Source of the DNA: Turnera subulata
Taxonomy: Eukaryota; Streptophyta; Magnoliopsida; Malpighiales; Passifloraceae
Length of the DNA stretch: 64,000 nt
Assembly (NCBI GenBank): GCA_028386065.3
Contig: JAKUCV010007115.1
Span: 1-64,000, forward strand
Direction of reading: 5' to 3'
Under the pieces are notes generated by a model, which saw only the letters and a list, made by a program, of their open reading frames with translations, ran no database searches and was not told where the DNA came from. The number at the start of each line of letters is the position of its first letter. Positions within the stretch are counted from its first letter, which is position 1. The translations under genes were made by a program, and so were the position numbers. Shown in pieces: positions 10,221 to 23,200 of this stretch.

Positions 10221-10399
10221 TGTTACGAAATTGGAGTAATAAATTGAATCATGGAAGAAAGAAAATGGAACCAAGGGAGAGTTCATCTCGTATTTCATTC
10301 TATTGCTGCATTTTATTTACATAAATATATAGAGAAAAATAAGGGGAAGGGAGGGGCCAAGGTTGTTGGCAATTACATTCACGTGATATATTTACAACA
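10221..10399 (-). repeat. Copia 5' LTR (179 bp)
   Basis: Full-length partner of 5486-5647. On the minus strand it has TG and CA ends, a TATA-like CTATATATTTATG and an AATAAAATG that can serve as poly(A) signal, which is compact for an LTR. It is followed by the target duplication TCTCC at 10400-10404. Confidence 0.92.
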
Positions 10400-10404
10400 T
10401 CTCC

Positions 10405-11272
10405 ACAAATTTTCCTTCCTAAAAATGGTTGGCCCTTGTCTGTTTATTAGCAAGTATACTTCCCCTATGTCCATGGATACCACAACCATGTTGAATTTCT
10501 TTCCCTGGTCAAGACGTTGCACAGTTAATTTTATTTGTCAAATGACTTCAGTTATCAAACACACCAAAGTTGATACTGTTTTTTTGACACGGCAAGTTTT
10601 TGATTCCAAGTCTTATTTTTGTTATCTATTGTTTAATTGTTATCCAATGATCATGTTCGATTGAGGAGTATATTAAACTTAAACCCAATAGAAGGTTTCT
10701 TATGGTATGCCAAACTTAGTACATAGTGCAGACAAATCACTTTAATCATGTTTACTCGATTCAAGGTTACTTACCTTTAGGTTGGTGTCGTACAACATGA
10801 AGAACAAGAGAACGCAGCATACCTTTATTTAAACCGGGAAGTTTGGTGGCCTTCAACAATTGTGATGTGCTCTGTGCAAGTGGAAATAAGAAGCAACTAT
10901 ACCATGTTTCTTGAACTCCCCAAAAGACAAAATCAATTATATCCTTCTTGAAATTCCTCGTGCACATATCTTAGAAAGCAATATATCATGATCTCGTTTA
11001 GAAGTTCTACTTGATTGAATATTGAAAACTTTTTGATTAATAAATTAAACCTAAAGTTTGGGTTTTTCCTTTCCAACAAAAAAAAACATAAGAACATTCG
11101 ATTGGGATAAAACAAGAGGGTTCCTAAGTAGTTTATTCACAAGATCCCTGGGTGTGAGGCTAAAGGTTTTCAAATGGATGATGATACAGAGGTTAATTAT
11201 AGTCCCTAGGAAGCAAGCAAAAACAATGGATGTATTATCCACTAGAGTTTGATCAGTTGCTGAAGATTGACT
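10405..11272. other. Intergenic, nothing recognised
   Basis: AT-rich single-copy-looking sequence. The short open frames show no codon bias or motif I recognise. It ends in the left target duplication of a SINE. Confidence 0.5.
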
Positions 11273-11280
11273 GACTGAAA

Positions 11281-11472
11281 CCGATGTGGGGTTGGTCCAA
11301 GTGGTAAGTGATTTGGTTCCATTTGGTCGAGGTTTCGGATTCGAGTCCTCATGTATGCAGAAAATCCTGATTGGGAGACTCACCCCCCACACCTAGGTAC
11401 GCAACGTGGGTCGAACCCGAATTATTCGGGGCAAAGCTACGGATATCGGATAGGAAACCAAAAAAGAATTTG
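11281..11472 (+). mobile_element. tRNA-derived SINE
   Basis: A pol III A-box-like segment GGTCCAAGTGGTAAG (about 11294-11308) and a B box GGATTCGAGTCC (about 11337-11348) mark a tRNA-related head. The body ends in an A-rich tail near 11455-11470. TGACTGAA occurs on both sides (11273-11280 and 11473-11480) as an 8-bp target duplication. It is not a tRNA gene: the acceptor and anticodon arms do not pair and the unit is far too long. Confidence 0.75.
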
Positions 11473-11480
11473 TGACTGAA

Positions 11481-11937
11481 TAATAAGATGCCTAAGTCAA
11501 AGCATCACACATCAAGCATAAAAGTTAGGCAAGTTCAATAATCGTACTTGATAATATAATATTAATCAACAACTCAAAACATGAGCTGTTGCGTTTGGTC
11601 ACCTGTTTGATCGAGGTAATTATCATAATAAATCACAAGTTTTGATTAGCAAGAAAAATATAAGACCGCCGACACCATCTTCATTTTATAATTTTAGCTG
11701 TGATTCAACTTAATTAATCCAGGGACTTCTATGTCCCAACCTCCATCTAAATAAATGCATGCAATCAGTCGATCTTGATATTTGTTTAAAGGTTTCGAAT
11801 ATATTATGGTATAATTCTCTATTAGACCATTTGTGCTTTCTTTTTATATACTTGGTAAGATGTAGGATGCCTTTTTCTAATAAAAAAGATCAAGATCATG
11901 TAAGATACTAGCAGGTATAAATTACTGGTCGCATACA
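11481..11937. other. Intergenic, nothing recognised
   Basis: AT-rich spacer between the SINE and the MULE with no gene-like feature. Confidence 0.5.
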
Positions 11938-11946
11938 TTATATATA
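11938..11946. repeat. MULE target-site duplication (TTATATATA), left copy
   Basis: TTATATATA lies directly outside the left end and again at 13377-13385 outside the right end. A perfect 9-bp duplication is characteristic of Mutator-like insertions. Confidence 0.9.
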
Positions 11947-12190
11947 GGGTAAATCGCACCCACAGGGTCTGTACTATTTGAAAAGTACCCTTTGGGGTCT
12001 GTACTTTTATTTGTCCTTTTTAAGGGTCCATACTATTATTGCCGATCCCGTTTAGGGGTCCGGGGCAGCCCGACAGATGACGTGGACTGCCCGGCTCGAA
12101 CGTGAGAAGCACGCGCCCCTCTTTCGGTCAGAAGGCAGCGCGTGTCCCTCACTCCTCATCCACCGTGGCATGTGAGTCCCACCGTCAGTT
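11947..12190 (+). repeat. MULE left terminal inverted repeat
   Basis: Inverted partner of 13155-13376. Long stretches are shared, for example CTGTACTATTTGAAAAGTAC and GATGACGTGGACTGCCCG. Confidence 0.9.
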
Positions 12191-13154
12191 TTTCCTTTCC
12201 GAAAATGAAATTACAACTTATTAAAATCCATATTTCATTTTATTAAATTCATTAATTTAAAACTTAAAAACAAATTAAACCACCCCACCACGATTAAAAC
12301 GATGCAGCACAGTCCTTATACCCCCAAAATCAAAACACAAAGAAACTCACCCTCTCAAACAAAAATCTGAAACCCACAAGCTGAGTTTGATGAACCCTAA
12401 ACCCCCAAATCCCCAAATTAATTTTTCCACTTGCTTATCCTTCCACGAACCCCTTCATCCCCTCCAATTGCTTCATACCTGTCTCTTCCACAGAGAAAGA
12501 GAAGAGAAAAAATTGTTCAGAGCACGCAACATGGACAGACCACCGCCGCTCCACGAGGACGGAGCATGGAACTCGGCTGCCGTTCGCCACGATCTCGCCG
12601 CTGCAGACCACGAACCACCACGAGCCGCCGTTGCCGGGAGAAGCCAGAGCATGCCACAAAAAGGCCGCTACCCCCCTCGGCCTTTCCGCCCGCGCCACAC
12701 TCGTCAACCATCGTCGCCATGAGCTTCAGCTATTAACCTGCAAAGAACAACCAACAACACAACACAAGCACAAGCTGAGGAGAGGCGAGGCAGTCACGAA
12801 GACTGCCTTTAATGACCACGAGCCATACACAAATTCGGTTCTCCTCTTTTGATTCCAAACAAAGCTGGGTTTTCCTTCCTTCTCTCTTTGATTGTGTATT
12901 CATGGTTTTCAATGGGTGTTGATTCACAAAGAATCATTTGGGGGTTAGGGTTTGTGAATTTTAATTTGGGGATTTGGGGATTTCTTTTGGTAGGAGAGTG
13001 AGGGTCTTCGTGGATTGATTTGGGCTGTTGCTGCTGCTGCCCGTTTTGATCGGGGGTAGTTTGTTTCTTAATTTTGGAATTAAATGTTAATGTGATTTAA
13101 TAAAAAGGAAAAAGGGGTTTATTAAACTGAAATTTGATTCCTGGAAAAAATTCG

Positions 13155-13376
13155 TCGGTGGGTCCCACCATGCCACGTTGGACGGTCACGTAGCGGTCAC
13201 GCGCTGCCTGCTGACCGAAAGACGGGCTCGTGCATCTCACGTTTGGGTCGGGCAGTCCACGTCATCTGCCGGGCTGCCCCAGACCCCTGAACGAGCCCTT
13301 AAAAGGGACAAATAAAAGTACAGACCTCCAAAGGGTACTTTTCAAATAGTACAGACCCCATAGGTGCGATTTACCC
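13155..13376 (-). repeat. MULE right terminal inverted repeat
   Basis: Inverted partner of 11947-12190, about 22 bp shorter because a block present on the left is missing. Confidence 0.9.
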
Positions 13377-13385
13377 TTATATATA

Positions 13386-16135
13386 CATCTATTTTATTTT
13401 ATGAGGCCACGGATAAAATGTTCACATTCGTTAGTTATTATGCAAAAGAAATGAGAATATCGCCTCGCTAAAATTTAATTGTTGGTTTATTAGCGAAAGG
13501 TTCGAGAAAGAACTACCATTAATGCTTGAAAGGTTCAACGATTAGGAAAGTTAAACGAATTCTGGTGGCCAACACTGATGAAATATTCAATAATTTATTA
13601 ATGGGTTTTTATTAATTTAGAGAAGGTTCTTATCAAGCAACTACTACTAGAAAAATGAAATACCAAATGCAAATTAACTCCACACTCCAAATAATTAATT
13701 CGGCTCTAAAGTAGCCATCATACAAAATAACAATTTGTCTATTTTCTTATTATACTTTTCCATCTGGGCTTACAGATGATATGACATCTTTGGAATGGTC
13801 CAAAAATTGAAAAAATCAACAAATTCAAGCGACATTATAAATTTATAATACCCGCAAGTCAACATCTCACACATCCGACCCATACCATTAAATCATTTCT
13901 ATTCATATTTTTTTAGTGTTTTTAATTCTTTTAATTTTCCAGGGTTTCATGTTTTCAATTAATGTCATTAATTCCCATTGCGTTAATACACAAAATGTCC
14001 TTTCTTTTCAGTTAGAAGGTCACCCAAAGAAAATGGACTCTTTACCTGATAGGCAACCAAAATTTCCATAAAACATAATTTCTTATATTTGGAGGAGTTC
14101 TACTAACTAGGGGGTCAAACGACTGCGCACCAACCTCAAGATAGATACCTCACCACTTCCTTTCCTTTCCTTGCCATGTCATCATATTTGGGCCATGGGC
14201 CCACGCTGTAAAAAGTCAGAGCTTACCCAACCGGGCCTAACCCGGATCGGGCTCGGGTCAATGAGTCAATGGTAAAATAATTTGGCATCTCCTTGTCTTT
14301 TTTATTTACATCATGTGCCAAGAGTATTTTCCGCAAAATAATTCTTAGTCTTAATTTGGATATGTCAACTAGACCGTAGTTGTGTTAAATTATCCATTCA
14401 ATAGCATTTTAATTAGCAACTAAGAAAGAAAATAGTATCATTATAAAAAGAAAGAATGAAGATAAGCTCTTCCTATTTCAAGTTGTTGGGAAGATGCCAA
14501 TTTTGTGTTTATACAATCATATTATGAAATAGTAATTTTTTGGTTTTGAAAATTTTAAAGGACGAAAATTGCAAAAAATATTGTGTCTGCCAATTAATAA
14601 ATTTGGTTCAATTTAAAGAGTTTGTTCACTCCACTTAAACAGGATCCAATGAATCTCCAAATAAACAACAAAAATAGCAATTTTGCCTTGTGGCATTAGT
14701 AATTGTAAGGCACTGGAGCATGAGGATTTCAATGTAGAGTTTGGTTAGTTGATGTTTGAAGTTCAAGATCAGCCAATTTCTTGTTATGTTTTTTTTTTTT
14801 TAGCAATTTCTGGCTATGTTTGTAAACTATCTCCACTGCAGATCAAATGGATCTCCGTACAAATCATAATCATGTAGGAAATTGAAGATCAAGGGCCCAA
14901 CTAATCATTATGGCTGATTGGTGTTAAGGAATACTGTTGTGTCGCAAAATGATAACTCTTTCCCCCCCACTTCTTTTTTTTTTTTGATTTAGTTATTTTT
15001 TCCTTTCAGTTTATGATTTATATCTAAATTCTATTTGATCTGAGAGTGAAATGATTAAAACGCTCTAAATAATTAGCTTTAATATTTTTTTAATAATTAT
15101 TTATTAAGATTGAAATTTTATTTTCTTCATGAAATACAACTCACGTATCATTGTTTACAGCCTACTCATATGAGTGCGTCACTTTATAGCTTTTGTTATA
15201 GTGGTTATAATTGAAACTATCTTTAAAGCCAAGAATTCTGTCACTTACCATGTGAAACATAGGACAAAAGAGCACTTCAAATGGCAGCTTGCCAAATAAT
15301 CCCCTACCCATAGATTTAGTAGCCAAAGGTAAAAATGAAAAATTTTGATCATTTTTTGTAGTTATAATCTTTTGTCCATGGCCAGATTAGGCCTTTCATT
15401 CATCAACTTATGAGTACTTGGTAGTTTTATTGTAAAGTAACTAACTTCTTATTGAAGCAAGTTATCCTTTTTTTCATCCTTTTTTTTTTCCCACATTTCC
15501 ATTGACATCAAGTAATAGCCAAATTCTGGAAAAGGATACCAAATACTTCAATTACAAGCCATAAATGGTGCGGATCCCACATGAATTTCTAATTTATAAA
15601 AGTTTGTCAAATTTATCCTATCATTAATAATTAATAATTGCAGGAAATAGAAAGCAATCATAGATGAAATAGTTGATGTTTGAAGCAATCAAAAGGAAGC
15701 ACTCTCTTTGCATTACCAGGTGAGAAATTGTTTATTTGGTCTGATATTGAGAGAGAGAGAGAGAGAGCCTAAGCCTGCTCCAAATTATTTAAACCAAAAA
15801 AAGAAATAGTTAGTGTTTTGTGCATGCCTCCTTATTCTGGCCAACTAAAATGGAAATACCAAAGACACAACCCCCAAATGACTCCAAAAGAAACTCACTG
15901 CTATTGGTAAATACAATGCCTAAACAACTCCACCTCTGCAAACTTATGTTAGTTTTTTAGTTGGCCTATCTATTCCTCCATAATATAACTACCCTCCCTA
16001 AACTCCTCCAACCAACCAAAAGCAAGAACAAAAGAAGATCCCCTGCAAGAAAGCTAGAGAATAAAGAGGGAGAAACAACAAGCCTTGCACACTATTCTCT
16101 TCATACCAGCTCTCATTTGGTGAAAAACCCATCCC
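13386..16135. other. Intergenic region and promoter side of the membrane-protein gene
   Basis: AT-rich, with homopolymer T-runs near 14790 and 14975 and a GA microsatellite at about 15750-15768. No gene or complete transposon was recognised. The last part (about 15950-16135) should include the promoter and 5' UTR of the gene at 16136. Confidence 0.5.
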
Positions 16136-17167
16136 ATGCCTTTCTCCCTCCCTTCCATGGAAGACAACCAAAGAGTTCCAATGGAGAAAACAGTCAAGAT
16201 TATCAGGAAATCTGTCCATAATTGGCTTCAAAACTATCAATACTTCTCCATAACCTCAGCCTTGCTTGCCCTCCCTTTTTCGGTCTCAATTCTCCTCTCC
16301 CAAGCCATAGTCCTCTCCTCACCAGCTCTTGTCCCAACTATATATAATCGGTTAAGTGTTATGTTTCTGGCTGCTGGGTTCCCTCCAAATTCTGAATTCT
16401 TCACCATTCTCAATCTCAAGCTCTCTCAAACAATCTCTTCCTCCATCTTCACACTACCCTTCACCCTTTCCTTCTTCCTTATTGCAAAGGCATCGGTAAT
16501 TCAAGCTCTAAACCACCAGAAACCATCTTTCCAGCCATCTTTCTCTTCTGTTTTCTCCATCTTCAACCCGCTTCTGGTCACCTACACATGCAACTCATTC
16601 GTGATCATTTCGGCCAATGCAACGGCCTTTTGTCTCTTGTTCTTGGCTTTTAACTTTCTTGAAGGGTTTGGCTTCTCCTCCTCCTCCCCTTCTTCTTTCC
16701 TCCTCTTCTCTGCAGCCGGAGCAGTCTTGTACTCCATAATTCTTGCAAATGCACTCATCGTATGCAACTTGGCATTGGTCTTATCCGGCGTGGAAAGATC
16801 CGGCGGGTTCCTGGCTATCCTCAAGTCTTGTATCATGCTCCGGGGAAGAGCTTCAACGGCTCTTTCACTTGCAGTTCCGGCCAATTTAGCCCTTGCAGGG
16901 ATTGAAGCCCTGTTCCAGTACAGGATTGTGAGAGCTTTTCATGTTGGTGAAACATCTATGTTTTGGATGGCTATGGAGGGGATGTTGATCGCCTACTTGT
17001 ATTCAATCTTTATCGTTCTTGATACAATCATGAGCTGCAACTTCTTCAAAAGCTGCAAGGCAAGTCCTTGCATAGAACAAGAAGGCAGCAGATATGCTTA
17101 CAGAATTGAAATTGCAGAGCAAGAAAAAGGGGACTATGTGAGCTTGAAAGTCTCGCAAGAACAATAA
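16136..17167 (+). CDS. Plant multi-pass membrane protein of unknown function, 343 aa
   Basis: An intronless frame from ATG 16136; the second in-frame ATG at 16157 (MEDNQ) is an equally plausible start. The protein has about six hydrophobic segments, roughly residues 29-50, 90-120, 138-172, 180-213, 235-260 and 273-301, separated by short polar loops, with a short cytosolic-looking N terminus and a charged C-terminal tail. I see no catalytic motif. It resembles the small plant-specific family of uncharacterised multi-pass transmembrane proteins, often single-exon, but I cannot assign a substrate or compartment. Upstream sequence is TE-free for more than 2 kb. The 3' side is pyrimidine-rich. 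Confidence 0.85.
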   Translation: MPFSLPSMEDNQRVPMEKTVKIIRKSVHNWLQNYQYFSITSALLALPFSVSILLSQAIVLSSPALVPTIYNRLSVMFLAAGFPPNSEFFTILNLKLSQTISSSIFTLPFTLSFFLIAKASVIQALNHQKPSFQPSFSSVFSIFNPLLVTYTCNSFVIISANATAFCLLFLAFNFLEGFGFSSSSPSSFLLFSAAGAVLYSIILANALIVCNLALVLSGVERSGGFLAILKSCIMLRGRASTALSLAVPANLALAGIEALFQYRIVRAFHVGETSMFWMAMEGMLIAYLYSIFIVLDTIMSCNFFKSCKASPCIEQEGSRYAYRIEIAEQEKGDYVSLKVSQEQ

Positions 17168-20100
17168 GCTACAAGCGGTAATCATACAGGAACAGGATCA
17201 ATCTTTTTTCTTCTTCCTTTTTTTCTCTTTGTTTCCTTTTTCTTTTAACAGAAGAAGTGAAGACCACTGTGAATTCAAAGACAGAAGAGGCCTTCAATTA
17301 CTTTGAGGAGAACCCAGGCTAGCTTTATGCCAGTAAAGGGTCACAAAAGCCATAAGTTCAACAAAAGTCAGCAGAATTGAGAAAGGGAAAGAAATGCAAA
17401 ACTTATTTACTTTCCCTCTTTTACATTCTCCAATTCAATTTGTTCATTGTAAAAAGTTACAGCAATTGAATTATTGAGAGTTTTCGTTATGATGTGGTGT
17501 GCAATAATGCAATTGTTTGTTAAAAAAGGACAGATTGCAAAATCGCATTGTAATGTACACATCGCGTAGCCACCAAGGAATACGAAATTTCAGCTATATT
17601 GTAAAGAATTAGACATTACTCAAATTAAAAGTTAAAGCTTGGAGCCATTTCCAACCATGTCCTTGACATCACTTAAAATATAGGATTAAGTAATGCTGTT
17701 TAGAAGCAACTTGGTGATTGACTTCAACTTTTCATGATATAGCAGCAGGAAATGGCCCAGAGGATGCATTAAACCAGAAGCGACATAATGCGGGAGTTGC
17801 ATATTTTATCAACCAATTTTTTTTTCCAATGTTCCTAAGTTAAAAACAATCATTTTGAGTGGACTCACATTATGTCAACCAAATGTCCACTCTTTTCCAC
17901 TTGACCAAAAGTATACTAGGTTGTGAGCTACCAATTACCCACGAGAGAATTTTCTACCAGACCCCAAGGGGATGCAATTTTTGTTGTCTTTATTAATTTT
18001 TTTGGAGGGCAGAATCAGAAACGCAATACAATAAGGAGCTAGGTGCCCTCATTGATATGCTATAAAAGCAGACCATGACAACCAATAAATAGCGGATGGT
18101 GAAAATAAAATAATACGTCTACGGAAGAGGTTTGGAGGCAAAATGCACTTGCCAATCCCTACATGATACATCTGTTAGGTATGACTAAGTAGCACAGAAG
18201 GAATCTTTAGCATTAGTTTGGAATAGGTTGAATCATTCCTCTTGAAGCTTTCAATGACTAGCAAAGGCTTAGACTTGAAAGTTACAGTACGATTTTTTTT
18301 TTTTGAAACCAGAAGGTTACATTGCTAAAACCCATGGACACTTTGTCATGTTTATTTATATTTTTTTCTGGAATATCTTTATCTCTTCTTAGTTCTTAAC
18401 TTGCTATGGAATATACTTCTGAGTAATTCATCATAAGTAGAAACACTTGGAAATTATCAAAGATCTTTCAAAGCAAATAACAAATTTTCAAAGGAGTGTG
18501 GATGTTTAGACAAAATTTTCAAGAAGCATTTAGCATCTGGTTGTGTCATTTATCAAACAAGCATTCCTAGGGACATCGGACAGCCGTTTGCACATGCTAT
18601 AAGCTTGGTATCTGAGAAGACATTTGCATCGGAAACTCAGAGTAAGGAAAAATGGAGATAGACATGTCTGTTAGTCCATCTATGGCTTCCTTTTACCGCA
18701 GCAAGGATTCTACCCACATTTCCCTTTCGGAAATGAAGGTAACATTATGTTTGCTAAAGATGTCAAGTTTGTTTGTCGCTGAAACTTGGGTGACATCTTA
18801 TCTTTGCCTTCCCCGTTATCAACTATTTTCAGAATAAATTATGTTCCATAATTTGCATGATAGTGTAGATTTTAGATTATCCAGCCGATGCCAACAGCAC
18901 TACTTACACTTACTTCCAGATTTTACTTGTACCCGGTTAAATTTTTTACTAGTTGAGGGAAAAAAGAAAAACAAAAAGGCAAGAAAAACTTATATGCGGT
19001 TCACGTGTTGCTTCTGTTGTATTGGCCATCAATTGGGCAGTAAATCATCTAACAATCATTGTGAAGGAAAAATGCACATTTACCCGTGAGACCTTTACTT
19101 TCCTTCCATGCTAAAAGACGGGAGAGGGATCCCAAGAGATTTACATTAAGATAAAACAGAAAGAAGAATGAAGGGGGAAAAGAGCCGAAAGCGAAGATGT
19201 TTACACAGTACTGCTTCATGCTTTTCAGTTGGGATACATTTCATATTAGAAGTTTAAAACTGGTCCATGTTACCGTTAGTCCAAAGACAGCAACGAAATA
19301 TAGATCCAGCGTGCAACTTCCATTACCAGGAGAAAACGCCGTTCTATGGCTACTACTACAAAAATTTGAGGAGAAAAGATAAGCGGGCCAAGAAATTGAA
19401 GCTGACAGAGAAGAAACCGAAGCTGACAAAGAGGAAGATGTGCAAATTTCAGTATAAGTATGCCACTCTGCAAAACTATGAGTTGAGGTTATATTACAAT
19501 TACACTAAGAGAGACCCGTATTCTAATCATCCTATCTGATCCTGACTGAATACCTATACAACATTTGACGGGACGGGTCAAGTCAAAACTTAGCAACAAA
19601 AAAAATGGGGAGAAAGAAAATTCTATGTTACAAGTAAAGAATTGAACTCCTCTAATGTTAGAGTAACTAAAGGGGAGGGTTAGCTTTGTACATGGTTTAC
19701 ATGGTACAGAGGAACTTTGTGCTTTACAATTTAGTGTAGGCATCCGCACTGGTGCTGCAAAAATTACGCCCGACGAATGACGAGAGCTCAGCTGGCACAG
19801 AATCATCTCTTCTTGTGAAGGATAGACCAAGTCCACAAAACTTTTGAAAATGGAGCCGGAGGGGCCACGTCCATCATCTTTGATAAACTGAGCATAGAAT
19901 CTCAGCTAATATCTCTGGCATTTGTAACCACGCAATAAGACACCATCCGGGTTATACGGAATGTGATGAACGCCCTTTGCCGTCATCGAATCTGACTGAA
20001 TATTGAATTAAAGCTCCCAAGCCTCAACAAACACCTTTTTACCGTATATACGAGGCCGATCTTAGCCATGCTCTGCAGAACACTGGAGAAGACTGGATAG

Positions 20101-20216
20101 CTCTTGCCATTCCTCAAGAGCACTTCCTGCCATCATTAAGAGATAGTGGCAGAAGGCTAGCATGGCTGGAGAACTCGCATTATCCTTTGGGGTGGAACCA
20201 GGAAACCAATTCACAA
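17168..20216. other. Intergenic region between convergent genes, including both 3' UTRs
   Basis: The membrane-protein gene ends at 17167 and the formin stop is at 20217 on the other strand. The stretch is AT-rich and holds pyrimidine runs near 17200-17245 and 18290-18305. Short open frames at 18652-19089 and 19197-19540 show no recognisable motif. The formin 3' UTR should occupy the part nearest 20216. Confidence 0.5.
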
Positions 20217-23200
20217 CTATTCTTCACCCTTCTCTTCGCTATTCTCCTCACTCTTCTTTGCTCCCTTTGTCTTCTCCATTTCAGCCTTTGTCTTCTCCAT
20301 TTCAGCCTCTTTCTCAGCTTTCTTCTTGTCCAATTCAGCCTGTTTCAGATTTTCTTCATGCGCTTTCCGAAACAACCTCATAAAATTTAAAAGTGTAGCA
20401 GTAACTGCATCACTCAGCCAAAACATTAAAGAACATGTCAATTTAGATTCCATCCTTCATGAGTGAAGAACAGAGACAGTATGAAAGGCGGAGAAGAATA
20501 TCGGAGTTATGCTTTTCTACCCCCATCCTTATCAAACTCTTCTTTCCCCCCACCTCCTATCCCATTTCCAAAGCTCTTCCAGTAGAATATAAAGAGTGCA
20601 CTATTAAGGGAACAATATAATATCTTACAAAATTCAATCTACAATCCTTATTTAACCTTTCCAAACCTCCTCTCTACATGCTATTCTCAACTTCTACACA
20701 TGAATCTATAATACCATAGATGAAAAAAATAGCATATCAGCGAGATCAAGAAAATAGCATGTCCAGCCAGTGGAAGCATATCTTAGCGCCTTGACAGTAA
20801 AGATACTAGCACAAGTTCAATCTGACTATACACTTGATAGATTTAGTTATTCATAACTTAGATTATCTAGTCACAGGTAAATTAGACGAATGCTATGCAC
20901 ACAGCTTACCTTGCTCAAATGGACAACGGGCCGGATCTTCACCAAAATACAGTGCAAGAGCATCTGCATTTCTACCCTGCACACAACAGAAGAACGCTTG
21001 ATAGCATCATAAAAATCCAAGACGACTGCATAATAAGTCAAAGCAAATAAATGGAATATTACCACTGCAGAATATAGATTTGTCACAGATGCTACCTCTG
21101 TCTCAGCAACAGAAAGGAATTCCTTCAAAGTCTAGAAATGATTAGAAAAATGTCAGTGCTGAAAAGTTATGAGAAATCAAGAAATATAATTTTTAAAGAT
21201 GGCATAGCTGACATGCAAATCTGATCTGAATAACTAAACACACTCCTTGAGTTCCTATGTGAACAGAGAAACAGTAACTCATAATGTTCTAGGATGAAGA
21301 GAAACACATTTCAAAAGCTATCTTCCGTTCAGATGACACACAATTGTACATTTACAGGAGTTTCTTCAGAATTCTGATAAAAGTTTTGCCTTGTCATCTA
21401 TTTATAGAAAACAATTAATCCAGAATGCAACAAAAATGAAAAAGCAAAAGAAATTACAGTAAATTCATTGGAAAGTTCTAGAAGTTCATACAACGACAAA
21501 AAACCTGTTTCTATTGAAACTGGATAAACTAGGAACAAAAGAAACAATAAGAAATTAAGAACAAGGAAAACATCCGAGTCAATGGCTGTTTTCCACCGAA
21601 TTGAAAAAATAAATGATCATAGGAAAATAAGCAGAAAACAATTATGTAACAAAAGCAAAGAACTCAACCACATAAACGTCAGACATAACAGGTAATAGCA
21701 TACATACCTTACGAAAAACATCAGAAACAGGACCATCAGTCTCTGATGCTTGTAGCTCCTGCTTTAGCTTTTCTAGTCCCTTGATGATAGCTTGCATTTC
21801 TTCTGCTAAAGACTTCAATTGTATCTGCAAAAAAGGACGAATCTCAATATATATATGACTACACTGCTTAAATTTTACAAATTAAAAACAGCGCAAGAAC
21901 CTTAGTTGAAGTTTCAAGGCTACCAAGGTCCAAGTGAAAGTCCAGAAGCGCTGGTGATTTGGCAGCAAGCACCTAGGAGCAAAAAGAGAAAGTTTGAGAC
22001 TAAACTTGAAACACAAACTAATGACGCTTCTTTCTTGAACTAGAAGAGAGAACTACCAGAAAGGTATGGCAAACGTATACAGGATTAGGGAGGGTATAGC
22101 ACCCATGCAGTGCCCAATACTTGGTTCCTATGCAATATTGAATTCCATCTCCATACATTAATCACATACCAACTGAAGCTAAAGCCAGCCCCGTTGCCTT
22201 TACTAGCAGACGCAACAATGCCATAAGAGTATCCAACTAACAATACCAAATAGTTCTGTGCACTCTATCAACTATATGAACAAGTTTCCCCAGACAGATT
22301 CTCCTACTTTATTCATAATACAAATGCCAAATTATCATCATTCATTCTATAAAATACAATACCTTCACAGATTCCTAGTCAGAACAAAATAAATTTTAGA
22401 GTCTGTAAGTTAACTAAATCAAATTATCCATTTTCAAACAAACAGACCTTTTACCCATAAGAAACATGTTTAAATTGCAGCTTGAAGGATAAGAATATAA
22501 AGTGCACTTTAAAGGTACCTTGCAAAGATAGTGCATGAGCGTCATCTTGCTGTTAGCAGCTCTTGTATCAGTGAGTTTTAAAAGACTGTCCAACTTAAAT
22601 CCAACTGCAGCACCTGTACATGTTGGCAATTGATTAAGAGAAATGGGAAAGTTTTCATCATATCACCCATAAAATTAATGCCTAAGCAACTGGTGACAGA
22701 CACAACTTGAATTGACAAGGGTAAATAGGAATCCTACAGAAAGAACTAACCGAGATGATGCATTCATTATGTGGAGAAGCAAAAAATAATGGACAGAAGT
22801 GTTGATGTCCTTTAGTACGCAAAGATGTCTAGAAGGTAGTCCTTAAAATATTCATGCTAGCAACTTAAGAAGCAAAACACACACACAAAAACACGCAAGG
22901 GATTTAAATTCTTTGATAAAATTTCCAAGTACTGAAAGTAAAGCCAACTTTGTGCAGGCAACAGTCAAACCTTTACCAAGAAGAAGGCCAGAGTTATCAA
23001 TTTGTGCACCAGCAAATATGTCCCTCAAAGGACATGAATTACTTACCCCTAGCAGTTCCTTGGTTTAATGTATTCCCCAGATAAAGAATTTTCTTCATAA
23101 TTTCCTTCAGTTTGACAGAATGCCGAACCTGATGAACAGATATAAAAACACCTCAATACCAAAAGATCAAATAGAACAGCAGAGCATTTTTTCTTTTTTC

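Larger units (their letters stand above)
5486..10399 (-). mobile_element. Decayed Ty1/copia retrotransposon related to the first one
   Basis: Bounded by two LTRs (5486-5647 and 10221-10399) and a 5-bp duplication TCTCC. On the minus strand the order is 5' LTR at the right, a GC-rich leader, degenerate gag/protease region, WHDRLGHPG-type pre-integrase near 8050-8085, integrase fragments near 7390-7580, RT/RNase H remnants at 5800-7000, polypurine tract and 3' LTR at the left. The frame is broken many times. The 3' tail and pol match the element at 1-4506, but the LTRs are much shorter and not obviously alike. It holds two palindrome arrays and a LINE fragment. Confidence 0.92.
11947..13376. 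mobile_element. Non-autonomous Mutator-like element (MULE), 1430 bp
   Basis: Both ends begin GGGTAAATCGCACC. The inverted repeats run about 244 bp on the left (11947-12190) and 222 bp on the right (13155-13376); the left one has an extra block near 12030-12055. Similarity weakens inward but continues in patches: a 12385-12420 segment is mirrored near 12932-12990. There is no transposase. The middle, 12530-12720, is GC-rich and contains an open frame (12387-12722) that I do not recognise. It may be captured host sequence, as in Pack-MULEs, but that is only an inference from base composition. Confidence 0.92.

Noticed and set aside
11281..11348. tRNA gene suggested by A and B boxes
   Set aside because: No cloverleaf can be drawn; the body, A-rich tail and flanking duplication show a SINE.
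12387..12736. Open frames within the MULE as an intact gene
   Set aside because: Several overlapping frames are open because of GC-rich composition; no domain was recognised, so it is kept only as possible captured sequence.
18652..19540. Short open frames between the membrane-protein gene and the formin
   Set aside because: No conserved motif, no clear splice structure and ordinary AT-rich composition.
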